64,000 nucleotides of DNA from positions 51,790,684-51,854,683 of the forward strand of contig NC_087064.1 in NCBI RefSeq assembly GCF_963678635.1. Direction: 5' to 3'. The DNA is from Symsagittifera roscoffensis. Its lineage: Eukaryota; Xenacoelomorpha; Acoela; Convolutidae. The notes below the pieces were generated by a model. That model saw only the letters and a program-made list of their open reading frames with translations. It did not search any database and was not told the origin of the DNA. The position numbers and the translations under genes are program-made. Position 1 is the first letter of the stretch. Every line of letters begins with the position of its first letter. This document shows positions 23,530 through 34,685 of this stretch, one piece after another.

Positions 23530-26500
23530 GAGATGAAGATGGTGAAGCCCGAAGGATGATTGCCACCATGTTTTGTGACGACAACGGAAACTTCGACTTC
23601 ACATCTTACAAAAATATGATTCTGGAGGCGAAGGACAGCATCGAAGATCTCTACCTTGAAGCGCTACGATTCAACAACTTCTTAGAATTCGAGCAGTTTT
23701 ATAATTCGCAAGTACCGCCTGAATATTTAAGAGATTTTTACGTTTATATGGGCGGCAAACAGAGCAAAGACGAGAAAGATAAGAAGAAGAAAGAAAAAGA
23801 GGAGAAAAAACAGTCTCAAAGAGAAACAAAAAAGCAAGAAAAAGAGCGAAAAAGGTTGTCAAAATTGGCGAAAAAGAACAAAATGGGGTCAAAAACAGTT
23901 GCGGAGGAAGCCTCGCTATTAACCAGGAACGCGTCGAAAAACGAGCGAAAATCCGACGACAAGCGCAGCAAAAGCGATTCAGAGGAGTCGGGTTCTCGGC
24001 GTTCGGGAAACTCAAGCTACGAGGGAGCATCGGCAATGTCGACATCTGATTCTCAAAGTCCAAAAAAGAAAACGAAAAAGGGCAAGAAAGGTTCTGTTCA
24101 TTAATTACATACTCATTTGACACGAATACTTTTCTGTTCAGGTAGCGGGCGCATGTAGGGGGTGGTAGGTAACTTTTATAGGTTGTTTGACTGATTATGC
24201 ATTTCCGTTTTGATAAATTAAAGTTTTTCCAATAGGTTCAAAATCCGAGGCTTCAAAGAGCGAGGCTTCAAAAAGTGAGGGGAGCTCGGCGGCGGGAAGC
24301 GAAGATGCCGAGTCTGATGGTTCCTTCCGAGAGCTATCAAAGAAGAAAGCAAGAAGCAGCAACACATCCGACAATGTTAAACGAACAGGTGATATGTCGG
24401 TGACTAAAGTTGCAAGCGACGCCGAACGAGAGCGGGTTTTCGGCTCCGCTGAGGATTCGCTTCTCAGCGGGGACAACGAGGATGAAAACAGGAGTTCGGG
24501 TAACAGTATGAGTCCGAGACGAGGCTCCATGCCGCAAGGCACGAAAAGTAAAAAAGATAAATCCAATGATCAGAGTAAAAATAAAAGTGAAAGGAAAGAT
24601 GATGGCAAAGATAAAAGCAAGAAAGACTCCCGACTTCTCGAAGCGGTTATTGAAAGTGACGGTGAAAGGAAAAATTTATCGACAACTGTCGAAGGTGAAA
24701 TAAGTTTGGATAAAAAATCAGGAGATTCTGCCTCCCGGTCGGCGTCCCGCTTTCGGGGTGATCGAAGCAAAGACGACCCGACTGATTCATCGGCGCCTCG
24801 GACCACGGGAAGTAAGTCTTACGTGCACAGCAGAAGCCCACATGAAAATTCTCGAGAGAAGACGTCGCATTCGAGTAAAGTTAGGTCGTATCCGGATAAC
24901 GAGCAAAGAGAGAGGAGTGACGGAGGTTCTTTCCGAGACAAATTTGACAGAAGTGGTTCCAGAGAAAACAGGGACGGAGATAGGAGAGATTCGAGGGATC
25001 CGAGGTATAGTCTAGACAGCCAAGGAGGAATGTCAAGGTCAAGATCAAGGTCAAGAGGAGACCCAAGAGACGGTTAGTGTCTTCGGGAAAACTCAGTCTC
25101 AGAAAGAGCTTACTGAAGTTTCAAAATCCCTTCAAAGTCTAAAAGTCTGATATTTTAAGTTAGAAAGTGAACCGTTTTAAATGTAAATCAAATAAAAGAT
25201 TTTTAGCCCCTAAGTTCCTACACGTTATAGAAGTAAACATAACAAATGATAATTGCGGATTGATTTTATAAACATTTTAGACAGAGACCGTTTCGATGAG
25301 AGAAGAGCTTCCAGTGCTCGGGGGCGTCGATCCGACGAAAGATACAGGTCCGAAGACCATCGAAGATCAGCTGGCAGGGGACCTTACGATGATGACTACG
25401 GCGGCAGAAGAAGATCAGACGATAGAAGAACTTATGATGAATATGACGACAGACGCAGGTCGGATGACAGACGAAGATCGGACAGAGGAAGTCGGGACAG
25501 TCGGAGACGTGATAGTAGAGGACGGGGAAGCAGAGGCCGTGATAGCCGACGCCGTGACAGTCGCCGAGGATCTCATAAGTCTGATGACTATTATTACTAC
25601 TACAGCGACGCCGAAGAAGAACCGCCTATGGAGACTTACAAAACAGATGACTATACCATAAGTTGTCCATGTAAATACCATCTCGGAGAGTTACCATTTG
25701 AGTTTAAAATGGAGGATGCTGGACTACCGAGTGTCCCAGTTCTTGCGAGAACCATTCTAGTCGACGCTTTAAGTTCCCGACTCCCAGTAGATAAGCGCGA
25801 GAATCACCCCGAAATGCATTTGGCTCCGAGGCGTTACGAATGTGTTTGCCCTGGTCCTTGTATGTGTCCGAATCCCGCGTTCGTTCCATCAAACACTCGG
25901 ATCCTGTCGTTAAGTGATTGCTCGAAGATTTGTGTAGTTTGTGGCGCCGACGTTCCAGTAAGATCAACTTTTACCGCCGTCTTTTGTGCTGAATGTAACG
26001 GCAACTTGTGCTCTAACTGCGCAACGAATCATCACTTTAACTTGCCAAAACATTTCATCCACGATGTGTACGGAAACGCTATTATATTCTGCAAAATTCA
26101 TCCGCCTGAAGACATGTCTAAGGGTCCGTTAGTCCAGAAACGACATTGTCAAAAATGTCACTCAATTCTGCATAAGTGTCGCATGCAACTTCAATGCAAC
26201 AAAGACACGATTCCAAAAATTCCGAGATTCGGTCGGATTTTACCAAAACGTGGTGAGTGCTATAATAACGCCAAAAAATGTTGTATGCCCGATACTAGAA
26301 TGGAAACGTGTACATGCAGTAAGCATTGTGCAGGTAAAACAAGAGTTGACATCGTGAAAGCGTGCAAAGTTCACGGCGACAGGGTGCCGAAACCCGTGAA
26401 CGATTACACTTTTTCAGACGTTTATGCTCTGTGCGTTGTTTGCGGCAGCGAAGTGAGCAAATCGCCGTCTTCATGCGTTATTTGCAAACAGTGTAAAGGT

Positions 26501-27478
26501 AACATTTGTTCAGTTTGCGTGGCTTTCCATTACGGTTACTTGCCTCATTCATTAGTCAACACGAAAGGTAAGAAAATTCATATTTGTACCTTTCACGCCA
26601 GACCCACCGCTGGAAAAGACTGGATTGAATATAACGATCCAAACATGCCGGACTATTACTGTTTGGTTTGTCATGCACTTAGCCTAGCGTGCGATGCGCC
26701 GATTACCCGAACTCAATTTGAGCCCCTGAAGAAATTCATGCAGCAAATATCTCGTTCAAAGGGCCGACAGGTCGCTGCGACGAAACGAAGTGCGGCTAAC
26801 TATGGAGTTACGAATGTAACATGGAACAACAAAGGTGCGACATTACGACTGCTCAGCGCTCGTGGAATTGTCTCAAAGGATATTTCGGCTACCGATATAG
26901 TGGCTGCTGCTGAAAGAACAGGTATCAGTAAAGATAAACTGGCAAAACTAATAGCCAGAAACAAGATAAAAATATGCGCTAAGACTAAGTGCTCAGAACA
27001 TGCTGCTCATCCGCATTTCGAACGAACGTCAATGAAAGGTCGTCCAAGAGGTTCGTACACGAGCCGACTCAACAAAATCCGACGTCTTACGAGTAACCGA
27101 CAACCTAAAAAGCCACTGCTTAGTCCTAACTGGCTAAGCCGAATGGTAGCCGAGTCGAAACACACGAAGAGTTACAACCCATTTAAAGGCGGATTCGTAA
27201 ATCCGGAAACGTTGGATATAGTCGAAGCCGAGAAACGCCTCAACGCTGTTGACGATCGATTTGACCCCCACTCTGGCTGGTGTGGGGGGATGCATCCTTA
27301 CGGCGAGTGGAAATCGGACCAGGAGAAGAATCGATACAAGCCAAATCCCAGATTGCACACAAATTACGGAAATAATATGTGGACGAGTGAGCCGTTTGAA
27401 AAAGAAAGGTACTTCTGGGAAACGCGCGGGAAGTGGAAGGGAGGGAATCGAACTCCAATGCAATCCTTCCATTACTGA
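23530..27478 (+). CDS. RS/RD-rich protein with two Cys/His modules; 5' end missing
   Basis: Three exons join in frame, 23530-24090, 24236-25072 and 25281-27478, all with phase-1 junctions, giving at least 1198 residues. The first exon starts after TCATTTCAG with a split codon, so an upstream exon is missing, perhaps in or beyond the gap. The order is an acidic helical segment (DDNGNFDF resembles a degenerate EF-hand loop), a Lys/Glu-rich coiled-coil-like stretch, a long Ser/Arg/Asp-rich disordered region with RSRSRSR and DDRRRSDDRRR runs, then a Cys/His-rich half. That half holds two related modules (about 25931-26166 and 26432-26677) with the pattern CxxCG, CxxCxGNxCSxC, HxxxLPxH, CxxH, CxxCH, each preceded by a CxCxxxC cluster. 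The pattern recalls RING/B-box-like treble-clef zinc folds but fits no named family I know. RS/RD regions suggest a nuclear, RNA-related role by inference. Poly(A) signals lie at 27571 and 27599. Confidence 0.8.
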
Positions 27479-27570
27479 ATTCGATGCGAAAATCAATTTT
27501 GCAACTTAAGAACACAGATACTTCAAAAGCCAGTAAAGATTAAACTTCGTTATAATAGTTAAAGCGAGGA

Positions 27571-27604
27571 AATAAAAACTAGATAGTAACCAAGTTAGAA
27601 TAAA
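27571..27604 (+). terminator. Poly(A) signals of the RS/Cys-His gene
   Basis: Two AATAAA hexamers (27571-27576 and 27599-27604) lie 93-126 bases after the stop codon. A G/T-rich run (GTGTTTTTTTTTG) follows at once and fits a downstream cleavage element. Confidence 0.65.
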
Positions 27605-27846
27605 ATTATTGTGTTTTTTTTTGTTGGAAAACCATAGTCTGGTGTTGATTATTTAACCTGGGGTTTATTTTTTACCCAAATTATTGTAATCGTAAAGAAT
27701 GAGCGGGTTGAAATACGTCAACCTCTTGTAATTGCTACTCATATCTTAGAAAGGGAATTTAAAAAAGTTTGTTCTATTTCGAGAAAAAAATTGACAGAGT
27801 GGAAAAGAAATTTTACATTGCGTCGATTTTCAGTTTCATTACTTGA

Positions 27847-27854
27847 TATAAATA
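27847..27854 (+). promoter_or_regulatory. TATA-like element upstream of the small secreted protein gene
   Basis: TATAAATA lies 264 bases before the ATG at 28118, in sequence lacking other gene signals. If used, it would give a 5' UTR of roughly 230 bases containing an ATC/TCA microrepeat near 28063-28087. Confidence 0.35.
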
Positions 27855-28117
27855 GAGAGAGCAGATTCTGCACGAAAAAATTTTCAAGATTAAGGTCGGT
27901 TTAATTTTTTTCAAATCGATTTCTTTTTCTAACATTTTTTCTTTTCTTTTCAAAACATAGTTGATAAATGAATTTCAATTGATTACTGACATTTTGCGAA
28001 CAAACAATTAGGGGCATACTGCTAAAATAAATTTCACTGAGTATTTGTTCAATTTAGTTAAAGATCATCATCTTCATCATCATCATAGATAGACTCAATT
28101 GCTACTTTGCCTCAGAT

Positions 28118-28447
28118 ATGAAATATAGTTCAAGAATTTTTCAATTATTTTGCATCGCATTATTTTTGAGGACTGCCACTTCCAGAAATATCTGGGAAAT
28201 ATCCAAAACCTGGAATTTGGTGGTTCCCGTAGAAGAGTTTGCCAAGCTACCAGTCGTAAATCTGCATTGGTGGATGATTCAAAACGTGACCTCCAAAAGT
28301 GAAGACTGCGAAATGCTGTGTCGCAATGATCAGAACGACTATGTACTGTCTCATAAGTGTATTGTCACTGGTGACTGGGCATTTGGGGGATACTGCAACT
28401 GCTGTTGCTATTTTCCCTATTTTCCAGTTTCTGAGGAGAAAAACTGA
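28118..28447 (+). CDS. Small secreted cysteine-rich protein, 109 residues
   Basis: This is a single-exon frame of 109 codons. Residues 1-22 form a good signal peptide (basic start, then FQLFCIALFL, small residues TATS), with likely cleavage near residue 22. The mature part is Trp-rich early and then has seven cysteines in the pattern Cx3C, x13, C, x11, CxCCC, with GGYC before the last cluster. The Cx3C and GxCxC elements recall cysteine-stabilised alpha-beta peptides such as invertebrate defensins, but the spacing is not standard and the three adjacent cysteines are unusual. A secreted defence, signalling or venom-type peptide is possible, and I assign no activity. A TATA-like box at 27847 supports it as a gene. 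No canonical AATAAA was found shortly downstream, which lowers confidence. Confidence 0.5.
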   Translation: MKYSSRIFQLFCIALFLRTATSRNIWEISKTWNLVVPVEEFAKLPVVNLHWWMIQNVTSKSEDCEMLCRNDQNDYVLSHKCIVTGDWAFGGYCNCCCYFPYFPVSEEKN

Positions 28448-29544
28448 AACTTTTAGTTTGGATAGGGATGTGATTTTGCTTGTCAAAATCAAAAACTATA
28501 AACATTTGAAAAACAATTAGTTTAAAAATGTTTATAACTTCTCCGTTCTGTAGCTGTAATTTAAAAAATACATGAAGCGGTTGATTTTCAAAAAATATGT
28601 TTTTTTTTTGTTCCCGAGCTGTCCCCAAACACTATGAAAAGAGAAAACCTTCTTTTGTCAAAGTTGTTCATTCCGTAAGCAATTTTGCCAAAGTTGTTCA
28701 TTCGGCAGCTCTTCCTCAAATTTGAAGTAAATCGTGACATGGAAGCTGATTTACAGAAACTTTAGAGTTAACGAATAATGCGCTAGATTTTTTCACCCAA
28801 CGCAGCACAGAACGTTCAGCCGGTTTCTGAGTCGTACAGAATGGTCCGACCATAGTCTTATAAAACACATTTTTTTTCAAGTTATTGCTGTTTTTTCTGC
28901 GTGGTGTGATACAAAAAACATAGTTTGATATTTGACAGTCATAGTAAATTTGGAAAACTGTATTTGAAAAAACTGTTTCAAAAGTTTTCAATCTAGGAAA
29001 AATTAAAAACTGCTCGAATGTTATGTTGAAAGTCTGATTTTGAGAATTTACCGAAGGGTTCTAAATATTCGGGTTTTTAGCTAATGCGCTAATGCTTTCG
29101 GTTGAAAAGTTTTTCAGTGATATCATTAACGTGGTGTATGGTGGTAAAAATCATATTTATCTTCTTCGAGGTTTTATTGTACTACATTGTGGCTATATTT
29201 TGATCTGGCAATATTGTGGCTATGTTCTGGTAGCATAGTTTTTCTGCAAAGACAAATAAAGGTGATATTTTCTTGTACACGTGCAGTACTGAAGGACGTT
29301 TGAAAAAAAATTGAGCCATTTCCTGAAAGGAGATATCCTGCATCAGATTTTTTTAAACTGCCAGAGCTAGTTTTTGAAGAATTTGTGTTCGTTCTAATTC
29401 ACTTGACTGATGAAGTTTTTCGAGTTCTGAAAGTGACATTTCTAGGAAAGCCTCAATATTTGTGTAGTCAAGATTCATAACTAAGTGAAAATCATAGTAA
29501 GTGTGTTGCTCCGAAATTTGTAAGATTCATTAGTGGTAGCTCTT
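28448..29544. other. Intergenic, with a dispersed repeat copy
   Basis: No gene is recognised. The segment 28803-28925 is the second copy of the repeat at 16098-16225. Towards 29100 the plus strand becomes T/G-rich, leading into the decayed minus-strand retroelement. Confidence 0.45.
28803..28925 (+). repeat. Dispersed repeat, copy 2 of the 16098 family
   Basis: It carries CAGCCGGTTTCTG, AGAATGGTCCGACCATAGTC and TTTTCTGCGTGGTGTGATA in the same order as 16098-16225. It is diverged and non-coding. Confidence 0.6.
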
Positions 29545-32500
29545 GGAGATATGCGTTGTCGCGGTTGTCTGCTAAAGTTTGTGTTAAATAGTGAGACGGG
29601 TATATATGGTTAATCATCGTCACGGTGTTTATTAGTTGATGTGTAAAAGACAATGCGTTTTCCGGTGTTCATTTTGATACCTTGTTCTTATTCCACAAAA
29701 ATTTCTGAATGTTGTGATTGAAATGTTGCAAACTCTGCTTCTGGATAGACTTGAAAACGTGTTAGATTTTTCATTGCTTAGGAGCGTTAAGTTTTAATAA
29801 AGGTTGCCAAGAGTTTTTTGTTTTCGTGGATTCATTTTGTCCAATGGATGTGATTTTATAAAATATTTAACTTTTTTTTGAAATTTAGCCAAATGAAAGG
29901 ATGTGCTTTTATCTTCATGGAACCAAACAAGAGTTACTTAAGTGCAAGTTGTTAGATCAAAATATGCTTGAAAGCTTTCACACAATAAACGGATTCCTTG
30001 ATATAAAATTATGTCGTGTTTTGATTGACGTGTGAGTTATACTTGTTCATATAGAACTTTCAATTCGAAAAACATTATATCTCGATACCCTCTGTTTTTG
30101 CACAAGTCTTACAATATCAGGTTTGGTTAAGTCTTGTTTTGAAGTTGATAGAAAACTTTGAACAGGTTTTATCTATTGTTGATGGCTCGAATCTGGAAGC
30201 AGGAGAAAATTTACAAGTTTTCTTTTTTCGCCTTCAATTAAAACTTTGTAATTCGTGTTTGCAACTGTCAGAATTGAGATCTAAGAGACATTCAATTCTG
30301 CTTTGATAGTTCGACTTGGGATTGAATCGACTTTGATTTCCATTTAGGACTTGTGTTAGGACTTTTCAGAAAAGTTTCCTATGAAAATCCAGCCTATAAG
30401 AGTTGCAGATCTGACGTTCGAGTTTAAAGTTGCAATTAGAATTGTTGTCTTTGTTGCTTGTGGCTCTGATTCATTTTGAATGACTTGATTTATAGCGTAT
30501 TTTTGTTTTTGTACCTTATTTTCATCTCTCCGCAATCATAATCCGTAACAAAAAGATCTTTCCGTTCTGTTTCTGGCGATGAATTGTCAGGCAATCTTGG
30601 TGTTATATTTGGCATAATGTAGAAGATATTTTTTACGATGGTTCGTTTTGTTATATCTAACGTATTCGTGTATCCATTTGGTGAAAATGAAAATCGATAG
30701 GGTTTGTCATGTTATATTCGGTTGAGAAAGTGGTGATAAGTGGTGTGTAATTTTTCTTATTTTTTGACATTTGAATTTTTAAAACTATTTCTTCTACTGC
30801 TAATAAAGGGAAAATGTGATTCAATGATGTCTTGCAGAAGATAGTGTTTATATTGTAAACAATTTGTATATGAATGTTGTCCGTACAGTGGAGAAGGTGC
30901 TAAAAAAATGTTCCAATCAAGTTTTAAGGGCTCGTTTCTATTTCGGATTTTTTGATATCTGTTGGTTAAAAGTTGTTGTAGTTCTGATGAGAAAGTATTG
31001 AACTGAAATTGTTATGTACTTGACATAGAAGGTGTGGAAGATACAGATACCGTTGCTGGTAGAAAAGAAGATGTTTTCCCTGATGAATTGTCTATTGCGT
31101 TATTAACTATTTTTGTTTTATCTCGTGCATAATTTTGGGTTCTCCAATAGGTAAGACATTGTGAGGGTGTTGCGTCGTTTTGTTAACTGAACGGAGGTTG
31201 CAGTAGAATTTGTATCTGCTGGTAATTGTGGTGTACACGGCAGGAAACTTGGAGTTGGCAGTGAAGAGACGTCTGATATGAATTATCGTTGTGGTGTTGA
31301 TGAAGTTGTTCGTTCTGATTATGAGCTTAAGTTGAAGTGAGTTCTTGTGGTTGTAAAATTTTTGTTTCATTTTAGACGAATTATTTGTCTACCTTTTGTT
31401 AATCTTTTTGTCTGATTTTGACATTGTTGTTTTGTTTATTCTAAATCTTGTAAAACTGAAGATTAGATACTATTTGTCGATTCGTGTTGTGGTTCGCTTA
31501 ATGGTTCTTTTTGAGGTGGCGGAAATCGCGGTTCAGAAAAAGTTACTTATGGTTTTTCAAGATAGTCAGAGTTTTCTACATATAAAGTTCATGTTGATTT
31601 TTCTGGTTTCTTTGGTGTGGTTGCATTATGAATTGTTCGGGGATTGAAAGTGGTATTTCGGTTTCGGTTCGAAATAAGGTGCAGTGGTGATTTTTTAATT
31701 GTCTGATAACGTGGTCTAATTTCTGACATTTTTGAAGTATTTTAGTTGTCAGTTGGAGTGTACAGTTCAAAATTTGTTTTGTAAATCTGAATGCGTTAAG
31801 GAAATATTGTCTCCAAGTCTTAGAAAACTTGACTTGCGCAGAAATTTTTTGGGTTTTGTTTGTTTGATACTGGCTGAAATTTTCGATTTGCATCTATTCT
31901 AAAGTTTGAAGTTGTCACAATTTTCCTTCGATTGTATGTCCTTAAAGTTTAACTCTTGTTAGGAAAAAAGGTAATTTATCTAGAGCTGCCTTCATTTCAC
32001 TTTTTTTCAATAAAATTTGATGGTGTTTTTGTTAAAACGTTGTGCATTTTTGCCTGTGATTGAATAAAAACATCCATTAGATTTTTATCTAAAATTATTG
32101 GTCAAAACTCTGTTCCTATAGATTTTCCATAGAATAACCCGTTAACTTCGAACTATTGGTTATTCTATGTTCTAGTGTTAATATTCGTATTGATATTTGG
32201 TTATGTGCACTATTATTATCAGCAGTGGTATAGTATTGTCCATTATTATTTGTGAGAATATATCGGATCGGTTCAATTGGCCAGTTTTATTTGAATTCAT
32301 CAATGATTGAGTTCATGTATCAACAGACGAGTATTCTTTTTAAAGACTCACTTGTTGCCACTATAAAAATTTAGTTTTAAAAATTTTTTTTTGGTTCTTG
32401 GTTTTTACCGGTGGAAGCGTTTTGTATTGTAAAGATTATCAAAGAGTCTACTTTATCCTGTTAGTTTTTTGGTGCTTTATTTCCGCGATGTTTTCTGAAT

Positions 32501-34685
32501 CACGTCTGGTTTTATAAGAAGGTGTAAAGGAGAACAAATTTTTCCTACATCAAGTTGTGATGTAGCAAATACATCGGAAAATTTTAATAATGAAATTGCA
32601 TTTTTTTAGAATCGTTTTGATGAATTTGTTCTAAAAGTTAATCATAGACAAAATTTTTGTTGTTCTGATAGAAATTTGATATGTGAAAAGTGGGTTCAAA
32701 ACATGGTGTTATTACAAACAAATCTATATTTTGACTTGAGTCTTTGATGATAATGTTTTTAGGCATTTCTTCATTAAAAATAGTGGATTAAAAATATCGA
32801 AAACTTTTATTATTCTAGTTACTCTTTATGCTCTTTCTGAGTGTGGATGTAGTCTGATAGCTGAGTCATAGCACCCTGGAAATTTCCAAAAAAAAGTGAT
32901 TGTGTATGGTCAATTAACGTATAAATTTAATTCTGTGTTTATCTTATCTGCATATTTCATAGATGATTTTACGCGACCCAACTTATGATCCGGATGAAAC
33001 TCAAGGTCAGATTATAGTTTTTGTGTAATTTGATTTTTTTTGTGTTGGTGAAAGTTAGTTATTGAAAAACTATAAATGTATCCAGTTGATGATTTCAAAT
33101 GGTTTGTTGTTTCATTATAAAGGTGATTTAACGTTGAAAAAAATTTTTTTGAACTATTTAAAAAATCATGATAAAAATAAATGGAACTCCTATTATTTTA
33201 CTTTTCTTGTTTATTAAGATAAATAAATCGGGATGAAATTTATTTCATACTTCGTGCTTTTTGATTGTTTTATTTGACTGTAGTTGAAGATTTATTTTTC
33301 ACTATTTTTTTGCAGACTTGTTCCTGAGCTATTGCTAGTTTTCTTGTTTCATCTCGAACTGTCAACAATGCATTTAAAAATTGAATTGCTTTCCACGGAT
33401 CTGTCATTAGGATGTTTCATTTTGCGCCTGAGTCAGTTACGAAATGTATTTCTAGTTCTGTGGAGTGAGATTTTTTATTCTTTTGGTTTCCACAGGAAAA
33501 AGGAGTATCTAACTATTTTCTCTTTGTTGTTCTTTTGTGCAATTTTTTATTGTTTGTTGAAGTTGTTTTTATTACTTATGATTTTGTAATAAATTATTAG
33601 CATTTTCGTGAGACGTTATCGGGCTGGGAAATTATGTTGTATCAGCTTTTTGATTTTTTGTTAGTTAAGTGGCGGTTCTATCTGGTTGATCATTTAGATA
33701 AATTTTTGAACTCATAGAGTTTTCATAATCTTTGTTGATTTCTTACCTTCTGAGCTGTTATAATAAGTGTAAGTTATTGTAAATTTAATGTTCAATCCCT
33801 GAGGGGTCAGTGGTCGTTTCATAGCTGTTTGGTACTTTGTTAATTTGTCGTTGATGTTCTCTGGTTTTACATCTGTAGTTTTGATTATAGTCAATTTAAT
33901 CTTTATGAATTGTTGTTTTGATGTGAGATTTTGAGAAATTGCGAGATGTTCTAATGTTTTGACTTTCTTTTCTGTTTCTATAATTAGTGGAGTTTGCTCG
34001 TGATCAGTAATTTTTTTCCGATGAATACAGTTGTTATTTGAACTGTTTGTATAACAACCAATTTAAAAATGTCTATTGAGATAATTTGAATAGAGTCTAA
34101 AACGGTTCTTTGAGGACTTTTTGTTATCATTACTTGTTTTTGATCACGAATTTTAAACTGTGTTGAACATTGCGGCTATTGGAACTGCTATATTTATTTA
34201 ATACCATTCTATGATTTTCTTCTGTTTGAGGATCTTCTGTTTGAGGATCCTGTTTGAGGATCTTCATCGAGAATTATCATGGTTATTCATTCATGATCTG
34301 AAATAGTTAGAGTTTGATGGAAGTGTTTTTCCTAAGTAATTGGTACTTTGAAAACTTCGCTTAATTAATTTATCTCATGGATTCTGCCGACGATCGGCGA
34401 TGCTGTGTCCGTATCTTTTTATAAAAATACAATAGTCTATGAGAGGTTTTTTTTTGATAACTCGGGTTTTAATAGTATTTTTCGAATACTTTTTTTACTT
34501 TTTCCATCAGTTCATTTTCAGAATCCTGTTTATTGCTTATATGTGATATAACTGCTTGAGTGTTTAAAACATTTGTGTTTCTAAGTTTTCTGTTGCTACT
34601 AGTTTAATTAAGATTTCTGCTTGTTCTAGTTTGTCTAGAAGTTTCCTAAAAACAATATCTGATTCGTGAGTTGATGAAAGATGAT
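29545..34685 (-). repeat. Tandem unit 1 of the retroelement interior (~5.14 kb)
   Basis: It begins at GGAGATATGCGTTG and runs to GATGAAAGATGAT, where the next unit starts with the same GGAGATATG. Compared with unit 2 it carries about 340-380 extra bases around 32354-32735, which explains its greater length. Confidence 0.85.
33286..33510 (-). pseudogene. Retroviral-type aspartic protease remnant, copy in unit 1
   Basis: On the minus strand the frame reads EIHFVTDSGA, with the catalytic DSGA codons at 33422-33433, followed by KRNIL and a Trp. D(S/T)GA followed by hydrophobic residues is the active-site loop of retroelement proteases. The frame is short and bounded by stops. A polypyrimidine plus AG seen on the plus strand here (about 33300-33316) is just the complement of this A-rich sequence. 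Confidence 0.6.

Noticed and set aside
25296-25661. 121-codon alternate frame over the RS-rich exon
   Set aside because: It is an out-of-frame reading of Arg/Asp/Ser repeats. The main frame continues through phase-matched splice junctions.
33284-33589. Hydrophobic 101-codon plus-strand ORF after a TTTTTTGCAG acceptor-like run, ending at an AATAAA (similar copy at 38144-38401)
   Set aside because: The minus strand of the same block carries a retroviral protease signature (DSGA), and the plus frame is a by-product of T-rich sequence. The splice and poly(A) look-alikes are complements of A-rich coding sequence.
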